DNA of 16,521 nucleotides from SZUA-36 sp041570235 (GTDB lineage Bacteria; Pseudomonadota; Gammaproteobacteria; Xanthomonadales; SZUA-36): the NCBI GenBank assembly GCA_041570235.1, contig JBFFWN010000053.1:1-16521 (forward strand), written 5' to 3'. The position numbers and the translations under genes are program-made. Shown here one piece after another: positions 1 through 7,497 of the stretch. Each line of letters begins with the position of its first letter. Within the stretch, counting starts at the first letter, position 1. The notes beneath the pieces are model-generated. The model was given only the letters and a program-made list of their open reading frames with translations. It was not told the DNA's origin and searched no databases.

Positions 1-190
1 CCCATGCGAGAAACAGCGCGATAAAAAAACCCACCAGCAGCAACACAAAAATGATTTGCAGCACCCAGGCCGGCGCACCGATATTATCCAGCAGAATATC
101 GGCGACCTGGATCACCAGCCATGCACCGACCAGGTAGGCAACACCTACCTTGAATACACTGCGGCGCTTGAGCTCAGCGATAAAACTCAA
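1..190 (-). CDS. TolB-like/TPR membrane protein, N-terminal part only (runs off the window)
   Basis: Reading leftward from a TTG at 188-190, 63 codons are open to the window edge. The product starts MSFIAELKRRSVFKVGVAYL and continues with two hydrophobic segments (about residues 13-34 and 42-63) joined by GAPAW. This is the same layout as the N-termini of the genes starting at 5131 and 11156: a basic ELKRR stretch, then a two-helix membrane hairpin. By analogy the missing part should hold a TolB-N-like domain and TPR repeats, but none of that is visible. The TTG start is chosen because it aligns exactly with the TTG starts of the two paralogues. There is no strong Shine-Dalgarno sequence before it. 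It is more divergent than the other two (VIQVADILL instead of MAQVAEMLL). Confidence 0.75.
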   Translation of the reverse strand, partial: MSFIAELKRRSVFKVGVAYLVGAWLVIQVADILLDNIGAPAWVLQIIFVLLLVGFFIALFLAW

Positions 191-440
191 TTTACACCGC
201 CAAGGCCGGGTGCATGTAAAGCGCCTGGCACACCACCTGGCCTTTGAGCGGACCACTGATTAATCATCAGACCGGCTTTGTCGACCGGAAAAAGATCTTG
301 GTTTCTCGGTGATACGGAAATGGGCACTTTCTTACCTCTGCAGCAAACAACGGGACAAGCGAATGAAAACCTCAACAGGATCAGGTTGGAAGAAGCACAT
401 GCAGTCGACTTGTTATTGGTTGTTAGCGGCTTATGTCAAT

Positions 441-472
441 TTATAAATATACCTGGTTATAAATACACTTGG
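441..472. repeat. 16-bp tandem direct repeat
   Basis: Two adjacent 16-bp units, TTATAAATATACCTGG (441-456) and TTATAAATACACTTGG (457-472), differ at two positions. They sit in the A+T-rich core of the 191-678 gap, just upstream (in minus-strand sense) of the TTGACA box. They could be a regulator binding site for the gene starting at 190 or simply a slippage product. The sequence alone cannot decide. Confidence 0.6.
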
Positions 473-581
473 TTGATTTACTTTTTCAACCATGCTTTTT
501 ATAGCATACGTCTGTCTATTTATAGTTCAAGTCCGTCAACAATTAAATAAATCATTTACAGGTGGCCGGTCACCGCCGCAC

Positions 582-666
582 AAAAAAACCCATGCTGCAG
601 AACGGGCGTAGAATCCGGCTCCTTCCAATGACTTAAAGTGGGTCAGCGGTATCCGGTCCGTTCTGC
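582..666 (-). terminator. Possible terminator of the DUF305/LVIVD gene
   Basis: Thirteen bases after the stop of the leftward gene ending at 679, a 9-bp perfect inverted repeat begins: GCAGAACGG (minus strand, 658-666) pairs with CCGTTCTGC (597-605). Eight bases beyond it is a run of seven T on the minus strand (582-588). The 52-base loop is long and partly self-complementary (CCGG pairs). This makes it a weaker terminator candidate than those at 3217 and 5823. The loop side of the left arm again carries CCGGATAC, as in those two hairpins. Confidence 0.4.
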
Positions 667-678
667 CCTTTCAATTCA

Positions 679-3138
679 TTATTTGATCCGATCTGCAATC
701 TGATTCAACGTACTGATCAGATCTTCTTTACGGGTGCCTGTGATCGCATCATCGTCGCCTTTCTTCAAAGCCTTGGCCAGTTTGTTTAATTGCCTGGACA
801 ATTTGCGATCGGAAGACCTGGCATCAAGTTGATCAACCCGGGCAAGCAGTGCAGTCAGTTTTTCAGACTGTGAAGCCGAAATCGCATCACTTCGTTGAAT
901 CTGGTCAAGATAGGCGCGCGCCACCACGGTTTCGGCGGGCCAGGTCACCTGGAATTGCTGCTGCGGGTTAAACATACGACCCTGGTCAGCCAGATTTGCA
1001 GCGGCCAGTTCGTTCTCGCTAAGGAATTCACTTGGGCTGAGTGTAAACACATCCAGGCCACGGGTGATTTCCGTGCCGTAAATATAGCCGTTATACCAGT
1101 AAGCCGACCAGAAACCACCGGTGATCAGATCTTTTTCGTCGATGGGCCCGCGGTCGAAGAAAGCAATCTCAACCGGGTTGGCGGAATCGGTAAAGTCGAT
1201 AACGGAAATACCGCCCTGGTACCAGGCCTGGACAAAAATATCCCTGCCGGGCACCGGAACAATGGAACCGTTGTGGGCGACGCAGTTCTCCTGCTCGACC
1301 TGCGGCGCAGGCATTTTGAAGAAACTGCGGAATACGAGTTTTCCATCCACAATGTCATAGAAGGCGTTGGCGCCCCAGGTCAGCGGGTCATGAGACCGGC
1401 AACGTGGTCGCGAGCCGCCACCCCACTCATCGGTGAACAGCACCTTGGTGCCATCATTGTTGAATGTCGCGGAATGCCAATAGGCAAAGCCCTCATCCGT
1501 TACCACATCGATTCGGGTGGGGTTGCCGGGGTCGGTAATATCAAAAAGGATGCCGTTACCTGAGCAGGCGCCTGCCGCGATATTACTCTCAGGAAAAACC
1601 GTGATGTCATGACACTCATCGGTCTTGCTGGTTTCCTGGGTCTCATCGCCATGATCGCCACCTCTCCATAGCCCGGCCAGGGCACCGGTTTCCGGATCGG
1701 CAAATACGGCAGGGCTATCGATAATTTTGGCGTTGCCCGGGTTATCAACCGGTATTTCGATGACATCAATGCGGAACAGTGCAGTTCTATCGTCGCCTGG
1801 TAACTCATCAAAACATCCCGGCATCTCCTCTTCTTCTCGAATGGTCGAGGTGCCAGAGTTATAAACGATAATCTTTCCGTCCTTATCCGGGCCGGAAACC
1901 ACAGAGTGCGTATGAGAGCCACGGCAGGTTTGTACCGCCCCCACCTGGACCGGCCGGGTCAGGTCACTGATATCGAAAATACGAATACCCCTGAAACGCT
2001 CGGCACTGACATCTTCGGTAACACCACCTAGCCCGCAATCCAGCCTGCCGCGTGTTTCCTGGGCCGACATGATCAGCAGATCACCAACGATGGATACATC
2101 ACCCTGGCCACCCGGACAGACAACGGAAGCAATTAAATCCGGCACACCACCCTCACCGAGGCGGTAAATATTGAAACCATGATAACTTCCGGCCACCAGC
2201 ACATCATCGCGGAAAGCCATGTCGGTGTTGGAGAAGCTCAACATGGGAAAGCGTGCCTTATCATCCTCACCAACGCCCTTGTCATCTTCTTCAGGCTCAT
2301 CACCTTCCTTGGCAGCCTTTTCGGCCTCATCTTTTTCGTCGGGCAGTGGCGTGCTGGGCCGCTCCATTGGGTTTGCAGGATCAATAAAGCCCGGCGGTTT
2401 GGTCAGGGTGGCAACGTGTTTCATATTCCAGATTGCTTCTTCTGCATCATACAAGCCAGGTTTGAGGCCGGCACGAGGGTCATCTGACAGGCTGACCAGT
2501 AAGACATTCATCCGTTCAATTTCAGCGGTCTGGTCGTTGGTGATGTCAGAAGTGAAATCGAATAACACGGGGTCGTAGGCGGCACCGGGTTGCTCGAGCA
2601 GCTCCTTGACCATGTTCACGGCGCCATCGTGGTGGCGCATCATCAATGTGAGAAACAGGCGATCAAACTCAATGCCCGAAAGCGAGGCCAGTTCAGCCAT
2701 TTGCTCGGGCGTCGCCATTCCAGCCATGGTGTGGGTGGTATGCATGTGATCGTGAATGGTCGGATCGGGCGCAGCCTGGCCACGCTCGGTCAGCCAATTT
2801 TGCATGAATTCGATTTCATCGCCCTGCGATGCACTGATTCTCCCGGCCAGATCGACCACCTCCGGACGATTGGTGCGATCCGCAACCAGCACTGTCATTT
2901 CCATCGCCTGGTAATGGTGTGGAATCATGTCTGTCATGAACCTGATATCAGCAGGTGAAAAAGCCGTCGATGCAATTTCAGTGGCCTCCTCAGCCGTCAA
3001 GGTACGCGACTCTTCGCCAGGCGCGCCCGGATGCACAATTGGTGCCTGTGCCAGGCCGCTTAAAGGCCAAATGAGAACAAAAACAACAAGCACGGCAATG
3101 CGGCGGGCATTGGTTTTGAGGGGTGTAGTTACAATCAA
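679..3138 (-). CDS. Exported DUF305 plus LVIVD-repeat beta-propeller protein
   Basis: About 819 residues. The TTG at 3136-3138 is preferred as start: AGGAG lies 7 bases upstream, and it gives a compact signal peptide (basic n-region, hydrophobic core, cleavage after GLAQA). An ATG at 3180 is in frame but has no ribosome binding site. Residues about 60-215 form a DUF305 domain with its paired motifs IPHHYQAMEM (His74, His75) and MMRHHDGAVNM (His169, His170). Between them is a His/Met-rich loop, HDHMHTTHTMAGM. DUF305 proteins such as CopM bind copper or silver in the periplasm. After an acidic linker (about 266-294) come LVIVD-like propeller blades (about 300-720, e.g. RGIRIFDISDLTRP and GISVIDFTDSANPVEI). 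The last 90 residues look helical. A role in periplasmic metal binding is inferred. It is the last gene of the leftward group before the gap at 191-678, and a terminator separates it from the gene upstream. Confidence 0.88.
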   Translation of the reverse strand: MIVTTPLKTNARRIAVLVVFVLIWPLSGLAQAPIVHPGAPGEESRTLTAEEATEIASTAFSPADIRFMTDMIPHHYQAMEMTVLVADRTNRPEVVDLAGRISASQGDEIEFMQNWLTERGQAAPDPTIHDHMHTTHTMAGMATPEQMAELASLSGIEFDRLFLTLMMRHHDGAVNMVKELLEQPGAAYDPVLFDFTSDITNDQTAEIERMNVLLVSLSDDPRAGLKPGLYDAEEAIWNMKHVATLTKPPGFIDPANPMERPSTPLPDEKDEAEKAAKEGDEPEEDDKGVGEDDKARFPMLSFSNTDMAFRDDVLVAGSYHGFNIYRLGEGGVPDLIASVVCPGGQGDVSIVGDLLIMSAQETRGRLDCGLGGVTEDVSAERFRGIRIFDISDLTRPVQVGAVQTCRGSHTHSVVSGPDKDGKIIVYNSGTSTIREEEEMPGCFDELPGDDRTALFRIDVIEIPVDNPGNAKIIDSPAVFADPETGALAGLWRGGDHGDETQETSKTDECHDITVFPESNIAAGACSGNGILFDITDPGNPTRIDVVTDEGFAYWHSATFNNDGTKVLFTDEWGGGSRPRCRSHDPLTWGANAFYDIVDGKLVFRSFFKMPAPQVEQENCVAHNGSIVPVPGRDIFVQAWYQGGISVIDFTDSANPVEIAFFDRGPIDEKDLITGGFWSAYWYNGYIYGTEITRGLDVFTLSPSEFLSENELAAANLADQGRMFNPQQQFQVTWPAETVVARAYLDQIQRSDAISASQSEKLTALLARVDQLDARSSDRKLSRQLNKLAKALKKGDDDAITGTRKEDLISTLNQIADRIK

Positions 3139-3216
3139 GTTTTCGCTCCTGGGGATTTTGCTTAAAATTTTGGGGGTCATGTTAGCTTACGAATGCACGT
3201 GAAAAGGACTGAAAAT

Positions 3217-3265
3217 GGCCCAAAAAAGGGGCCTAAACTAAAAATGTATCCGGCCCCTTTTTTGG
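3217..3265 (-). terminator. Rho-independent terminator hairpin, possibly bidirectional
   Basis: The hairpin starts 9 bases past the stop at 3275. Its arms are GGCCCAAAAAAGGGGCC (3217-3233) and GGCCCCTTTTTTGGTCC (3252-3268), which pair over about 17 positions with one mismatch around an 18-base loop. In the minus-strand transcript GGGGCC...GGCCCC is followed by six U, which fits termination of the TolB/TPR gene starting at 5131. The arm plus loop start, AAAAAAGGGGCCGGATAC on the minus strand, recurs in the hairpins at 5823 and 15432. Confidence 0.8.
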
Positions 3266-3274
3266 TCCCAATCA

Positions 3275-5131
3275 TCAGTTGCATAAAAAATCGTCATCAC
3301 CAACCGCATGACATAAATCCGGCCAGCCATGTTTTTTCCAGTAGGCCAGAATGCCGCTTTCGCGAATTTTACGTCTGAAAGGCTCGGATTGGCGGAAATC
3401 ACGAAATTGCCGCATCCACATCCATTGCTTGGTCTCGCTACCCCAAAATTGATTGGCTAAATAATCGTATTCTCTCAGTGCGATGAGCGTCGTGTATTGA
3501 TAAGGTCTCAATATGTCCTGCCTTGTGTAGCCGAGATCTTTTGCAACCATCCAATAATGGGCTATCTGCCTGTCTTTGTCCTGTTCTTCTGCAAACACAA
3601 TGGCCTCGAGCTGCGGCAGCAATCGCACCAACGGGTAATCCGGATCGCGCAAAATTTGCTTGGCCATAGCCATTGCCAGCAGTGTCCCCCAGGTGACCTT
3701 GTCGCCTTTTTGGTAGGCATCATCAATCAGCACGATTTGGGCCATACCCGAATAGCCATTAAAGAAGGCATCTTTCATCGAAAGCAGCGCGGTATCGGTT
3801 TTACCCATGCCTTCCAGGGCGAGCATTTTCACAACATGAGCCCAGCTATGTGCCGGGTCGTCACTGATTGACTCGTCGGCAATCACCAGGGACTCGCGGA
3901 GATATCCAAGGCAAATTCTCATGTACAGCGTAAAACCCCTTTTATCGGGGTCTATGGCAAGGGCATCGCTGACGTGCTTGTGCATATCGTCAAAGCGGTA
4001 GGCCTGGAATGCCACCTCGGCCAGCGCACGATGCACCTTGGCATCACCAGGCGCCAATGCAAGCGCTTTGTTCGCAAATAACAAAGCCTCGTCGTTGTAT
4101 GTTTTGTTATCTAAAGAGGCCTCCCAGGTCGGCAAATAGTTCAGCCGCAGGCTCAATAACAAAATTGCTTCAAGAAAATCAGGGTCCAGGTTTATCGCTT
4201 CGCGTAACAGAGCGATTCGCCTGACCTCTCCCTCGCTCGAAAATATGCGACCTTCGGCCAGCGCTTGCAAATACAGGTCGTAGGCACCCATATTGGTGGT
4301 CACCTGCTCAACGGATACCGAGGCCGCCTCGATACCAAACTTTGCCGAGAGCGCGGTGACGATCTTGTTGGCGATTTCATCCTGAACCTTGAATATATCG
4401 GTAAACTCACGGTCGTAGGTGTCCGACCAGATGTGTTTATCTGTTTCTGCGTCAATTAACTGGGCAGTGATACGGATGGTGCTTCCGGAGCGCCTCACGC
4501 TACCTTCCAACACATGGTCCACTTTCAGTATCTTGGCAATGTCGGAAATGTTACGGTCTTTACCTTTAAAGGCGAATGCCGAGGTTCTCGAGGCGACCTC
4601 GATACCGTCGGCGTTTGCCAGCACGTTGAGCAACTCCTCGGAAATACCGTCGGAGAAGTACTCCTGCTCTTTATCGGACGACATATTGACAAAAGGGAGT
4701 ACCGCGAGGGAAATACTTCCCCGCGCCTCATTGATCGTTTCTGTCGGGGCAGGGCTGGCCTGCGGCGCCGGTGGCTCCGTCACGGGATCGACTGCGGTCC
4801 TGTCATAGCCAAAATAGCCAAGAACCAGAATCAATGCGCCTATCAAAACCAGGGCGGCATTACGCATGGGGTGGTATTTTGAATTGCTACCGGCTTCGAC
4901 GTCTTCAGTGCGCTTAAGCCCGTCCCTTGTCAACTCAAACGCCCAGGCAAAAAACAGGGCGAACGGAAAGCCGATTAAAAATAAGGCGAGCAGCGTTTTG
5001 AACACCCAGTCCGGTGACCCAAAAGCCTCAAGCAGCATCTCTGCTACCTGGGCCATCAACCATGCCAAAACCACGTAGGCTATGGCCACGCGCACTACTT
5101 TGCGCCGTTTAAGTTCGTTTATAAATGACAA
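3275..5131 (-). CDS. TolB-like domain/TPR membrane protein (three predicted membrane helices)
   Basis: 618 residues from a TTG start (5129-5131). The start is fixed by alignment with the paralogue at 11156 and by the promoter at 5165-5193. A basic N-terminus (ELKRRK) is followed by membrane helices at about 12-34 and 43-66 and a third at about 91-109, then a Pro/Ala-rich linker. Residues about 139-265 form a TolB-N-like domain of the COG5616 type, with the usual motifs SLAVLPFVNMS, EYFSDGISEELLN, VASRTSAFAFKGK, VDHVLEGSVRRSG, ITAQLID, HIWSDTYDRE and DIFKVQDEIA. TPR-like helices follow (about 285-460). The C-terminus carries FRRKIRESGILAYWKKHGWP, typical of this group. With a cytoplasmic basic N-terminus, three helices place the TolB and TPR parts in the periplasm. 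Related domains are often fused to CadC-like or adenylate cyclase modules, but none is present here. Sensing or scaffolding is inferred; no catalytic residues are seen. Confidence 0.87.
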   Translation of the reverse strand: MSFINELKRRKVVRVAIAYVVLAWLMAQVAEMLLEAFGSPDWVFKTLLALFLIGFPFALFFAWAFELTRDGLKRTEDVEAGSNSKYHPMRNAALVLIGALILVLGYFGYDRTAVDPVTEPPAPQASPAPTETINEARGSISLAVLPFVNMSSDKEQEYFSDGISEELLNVLANADGIEVASRTSAFAFKGKDRNISDIAKILKVDHVLEGSVRRSGSTIRITAQLIDAETDKHIWSDTYDREFTDIFKVQDEIANKIVTALSAKFGIEAASVSVEQVTTNMGAYDLYLQALAEGRIFSSEGEVRRIALLREAINLDPDFLEAILLLSLRLNYLPTWEASLDNKTYNDEALLFANKALALAPGDAKVHRALAEVAFQAYRFDDMHKHVSDALAIDPDKRGFTLYMRICLGYLRESLVIADESISDDPAHSWAHVVKMLALEGMGKTDTALLSMKDAFFNGYSGMAQIVLIDDAYQKGDKVTWGTLLAMAMAKQILRDPDYPLVRLLPQLEAIVFAEEQDKDRQIAHYWMVAKDLGYTRQDILRPYQYTTLIALREYDYLANQFWGSETKQWMWMRQFRDFRQSEPFRRKIRESGILAYWKKHGWPDLCHAVGDDDFLCN

Positions 5132-5164
5132 TGATGGATTTCTTTTAATCTACTGGTGCTGCTA

Positions 5165-5193
5165 AGCATAGTGGCTTAACGGTTAAATGCCAA
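5165..5193 (-). promoter_or_regulatory. sigma70-like promoter of the TolB/TPR gene at 5131
   Basis: On the minus strand: -35 TTGGCA (5188-5193), a 17-bp spacer and -10 TATGCT (5165-5170), 33 bp before the TTG start. The stretch AAGCCACTATGCTTAGCA differs at one position from the corresponding stretch upstream of 11156, and the spacing to the start codon is the same. A dyad TAAGC-6 bp-GCTTA overlaps the -10 and could be an operator. Confidence 0.75.
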
Positions 5194-5341
5194 TGACATC
5201 TCTTTACACATGGCACGCCTCACGCTTCAGATTAAAGGGCCGGGCCAAGTCCACATGGGCGACTTTTCCTCAGAATGAACTGATGCTGATCTAACCGCAA
5301 ACGCACGGCGAGCTAATCAACCAGCACCTTTTCAGGCGCCC

Positions 5342-5779
5342 TTATGACCCGTCAATTTGCATTAACGAAGGCGGGCGTTCGCCCTGCAAACCAAGCGCTG
5401 TCTTTTCAACCTGCCCGAGAACCCGCAGCAAATTGCCGCGGGTCAGCCTGGCGATGTTGTCTTCGCTCCAGCCACGGCGTAACAGTTCAGCGACCAGGTA
5501 CGGATAGCGGGATACGTCTTCGAGGCCCTCCACCAGGTCATCGCCCGACTGCCCGTAAAAATCGCCACCGATACCGACGTGATCGTAACCGGCGAGATGT
5601 GCCACGTGGTCGATGTGATCGGCTACCTGAGCGAGCGTTCCCAGCGGTGGTTCTCCTTGCGTCTTTTTGTATTCCTCGGTGGCCGCTTTCCACTCCGCAT
5701 CGGTGGTCAGGTTCTTGGTGATCGGTTCGAACTCCTCGGCCCACTGCCGGCGTTCCATAGGTGGATGGTAACTAACCAA
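5342..5779 (-). pseudogene. C-terminal remnant of an M19 (renal-type) membrane dipeptidase
   Basis: This open stretch of about 145 codons matches the last third of peptidase family M19 dipeptidases: TLAQVADHIDHVAHLAGYDH, then GIGGDFYG (GxGxDFxG-type active-site segment), EGLEDVSRYPYLVAELLRRG and GNLLRVLGQVE. Full-length members have roughly 350-420 residues, with the metal ligands (HxD and downstream His) in the N-terminal two thirds, and all of that is missing. Upstream there is an in-frame TAG at 5786-5788, then the terminator hairpin of the neighbouring gene at 5823-5865, so there is no room for the missing part. The first codon of the open stretch is a TTG without a ribosome binding site. 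It is best read as a decayed, non-functional fragment left by a deletion or insertion. Confidence 0.82.
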
Positions 5780-5822
5780 AACGCGCTATCCTCGCAGATC
5801 GGCATAGGGAAACGCCAGCATT

Positions 5823-5865
5823 AAAAAAGGCCGGATACGCCAAAACGTAACCGGCCCGGTTTTTT
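5823..5865 (-). terminator. Strong Rho-independent terminator
   Basis: Fifteen bases past the stop at 5881. The minus-strand transcript folds as GGCCGG, mismatch, TACG, six-base loop, CGTA, mismatch, CCGGCC, followed at once by six U. Plus-strand coordinates of the arms are 5829-5839 and 5846-5856. It ends the coiled-coil protein gene. The plus strand reads AAAAAAGGCCGGATACG, the same core as in the hairpins at 3217 and 15432. Confidence 0.88.
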
Positions 5866-5880
5866 ATTCAACAATCGGTC

Positions 5881-7236
5881 CTATTTACAAGGCCAATCGT
5901 TTCCATTTTTACAATTCAAGATCTCGCCAGGCAGCGGGCAATCAGCGCCTGTGCAACTAAGTACATCCGGATTGATTTCACGATTGCCGGAGGGCGTAAG
6001 CAGCAGGCGTAAAATTTCGAGCTGGCGGGCCATTGAGATAGTAATCAAGCGCTGGTTCTCATCAACGGTACCCTGGATTTCACCCAGGCGGGCCTTGACA
6101 TCAGCATCGTGTGCGGCCAACTGGAATTTAAGGTCAGCATCATGCGTTGCAACCTGTGATTTGATGTCAGTATCGTGGGTAGTCACCTGTGATTTGATAT
6201 CGGTATCGTGAGTCGTCACCTGTGACTTGATGTCGGTATCGTGCGTGGTTACCTGTGACTTGATGTCGGTATCGTGAGTGCTTAGCTGTGAATTGATAGC
6301 AGTATCATGGGTGCTGATCTGCGATTTGATATCAGCATCATGGCTGGCCAGGTCGCCATCAACAATGGCAATATCATCATGCACGTGCTGAACGTTTCCA
6401 TGAACCGTTTTAATGCCCTGCCAAGTCGCCGATACCTCAGCGGCCCCTATGTGTTCGTTACACAGTGACATGTTCTCGTCGATGCCGACGGTAACAGCTG
6501 CGATCACTTCGGTTACAACACAAAGAGGAGCAATATTAAAACCCAAAACCACGAACTCACAAAAGTGGTCGGAAATGTCGTTGATGGCATTCGCAACGAT
6601 GGCAGCATTCAATGCAGCAACACGGGCTGCGTAAGTGGAGCCCGGGGTTGCACAGGCACCTCCATCGCCTCCAGAGCCACCACTCGCGTCATCCGGGTCT
6701 CCATCTGGCGCGCCGGCCTCGAAACTGAAACTCCACGGCACGGCATCGGGGTAGCCAGGCTCATCCAGTGCTGTATCGTCGTAATCTGCCCCTGCTGATT
6801 GAACATTCATGCCCTGACCGGCTCGCTCAACGCTGGATCTTTCTTTGTCTTTTGGTTGCAAAGCCGGATCATAGGCCAGGCGCATTTGGCCAGAGCTCAA
6901 CTCGAGAACTCTTAAACTGCCATACAGGTTGGGCGGTATGGTCTCGAGTTCTTGTGTAGTAGCCGATAAAACACTCGCGCGAGCAGCCTCTATCTGATCG
7001 CCCAGTATCGCTGTCATGCCAATGCTATCGGCTATACCTTGCGCATTATCCAGCGTGTTCAACAGGCGGGTTTGCAATTCATCACCAGTGACGATCGATT
7101 GGTTAACACTTACCGGTGGTTCGTCTGCTACTGGTGGGTTGTCTGTTGCCGGTTCTGCAAATGCATTTGGGAGAAACGTCAACATGCAAGTGGTTAATGC
7201 AGAGGCTCGTAATAGTCCTTTAATTTGAGTGTGCAA
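5881..7236 (-). CDS. Secreted protein with hendecad (11-residue) coiled-coil repeats, function unknown
   Basis: About 451 residues from a TTG at 7234-7236, chosen because AAGGA lies 7 bases upstream. A TTG at 7260 is in frame but places that ribosome binding site inside the gene. Residues 1-27 are a signal peptide (MHTQIKGLLR, then a hydrophobic core, ending NAFA). The middle is a mixed region with a Gly/Ser/Asp linker (GGSGGDGG) and several cysteines, e.g. SDHFCEFVVLGFNIAPLCVV. Residues about 299-386 are eight 11-residue repeats of type HDTDIKSQVTT, giving a predicted elongated coiled coil. A helical segment (MARQLEILRLLL) and a Cys-rich tail with four Cys (CTGADC, CKNGNDWPC) follow. Such repeats occur in fibrous surface and tail-fibre-like proteins. 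An extracytoplasmic, probably oligomeric, disulfide-stabilised protein is inferred. I do not recognise a named family. Confidence 0.8.
   Translation of the reverse strand: MHTQIKGLLRASALTTCMLTFLPNAFAEPATDNPPVADEPPVSVNQSIVTGDELQTRLLNTLDNAQGIADSIGMTAILGDQIEAARASVLSATTQELETIPPNLYGSLRVLELSSGQMRLAYDPALQPKDKERSSVERAGQGMNVQSAGADYDDTALDEPGYPDAVPWSFSFEAGAPDGDPDDASGGSGGDGGACATPGSTYAARVAALNAAIVANAINDISDHFCEFVVLGFNIAPLCVVTEVIAAVTVGIDENMSLCNEHIGAAEVSATWQGIKTVHGNVQHVHDDIAIVDGDLASHDADIKSQISTHDTAINSQLSTHDTDIKSQVTTHDTDIKSQVTTHDTDIKSQVTTHDTDIKSQVATHDADLKFQLAAHDADVKARLGEIQGTVDENQRLITISMARQLEILRLLLTPSGNREINPDVLSCTGADCPLPGEILNCKNGNDWPCK
6079..6342 (-). repeat. Eight 33-bp coding repeats (hendecad units)
   Basis: Eight consecutive in-frame units of 33 bp encode HDADIKSQIST, HDTAINSQLST, three copies of HDTDIKSQVTT, then HDTDIKSQVAT, HDADLKFQLAA and HDADVKARLGE. 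The central four (about 6145-6276) are nearly identical at the DNA level, which suggests recent amplification and possible copy-number variation. Each unit starts with His-Asp. Confidence 0.9.
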
Positions 7237-7350
7237 TTTTTTATCCTTTTTTAAAAACAAATGAAACGGGAATACATACTTTTGGATTCGCGCGGCGTAG
7301 TTGCAGGAAAGAAATTATAATTTTGAGACCTTTTAGCGGGGCACAGTGAT

Positions 7351-7376
7351 TGATCCGTTGACCTTGGAATGGATCA
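7351..7376. promoter_or_regulatory. Inverted repeat in the divergent intergenic region
   Basis: TGATCC (7351-7356) and GGATCA (7371-7376) form a perfect dyad with a 14-bp centre. It lies between the leftward coiled-coil gene (start 7236) and the rightward gene (start 7498), 13 bp upstream of a candidate promoter. It could be an operator serving one or both genes. There is no further evidence. Confidence 0.35.
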
Positions 7377-7389
7377 GGCAATCTCCTTT

Positions 7390-7417
7390 TTGCCAAACCA
7401 ACATAACAGAATATAAG
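7390..7417 (+). promoter_or_regulatory. Candidate sigma70-like promoter for the 7498-8613 gene pair
   Basis: TTGCCA (7390-7395), a 16-bp spacer and TATAAG (7412-7417), about 80 bp upstream of the ATG at 7498. The boxes match consensus at 4 of 6 and 5 of 6 positions. It is the best candidate in the divergent gap. Confidence 0.45.
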
Positions 7418-7497
7418 CTGCGGGTTCATAAAACTTGACTCTGACTACTCATTTTCCCCAGGATTGGCAACCCTTAGTAATTTTTTGAGAATAAGCT

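Larger units (their letters stand above)
191..678. other. Intergenic region, no convincing gene
   Basis: This 488-bp gap lies between two leftward genes, the one ending at 679 and the one starting at 190. The middle (about 430-560) is markedly A+T rich. It holds a 16-bp tandem repeat (441-472), a small inverted repeat GGTTGA/TCAACC (471-476 and 486-491) and a dyad CTGATTAATCATCAG (256-270) about 70 bp upstream of the start at 190. On the minus strand there is a perfect -35 box TTGACA at 434-439, but only a poor -10 (TAACAA, 410-415, 18-bp spacer). The open frames inside lack ribosome binding sites and resemble nothing I know. Confidence 0.6.

Noticed and set aside
278..550. 90-codon plus-strand open frame
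   Set aside because: It has a TTG start without a ribosome site, ends in the A+T-rich repeat region, and its composition does not look like protein.
895..1563. 222-codon plus-strand frame
   Set aside because: It is antisense to the propeller part of the DUF305/LVIVD gene, whose motifs are unmistakable.
3139..3180. N-terminal extension of the DUF305/LVIVD protein to the ATG at 3180
   Set aside because: No ribosome site precedes it, and the TTG at 3138 has AGGAG at ideal spacing and yields a normal signal peptide.
6079..6342. Regular 33-bp repeats as a possible CRISPR-like array
   Set aside because: The units are contiguous and in frame, with no spacers between them; they encode a hendecad coiled coil.
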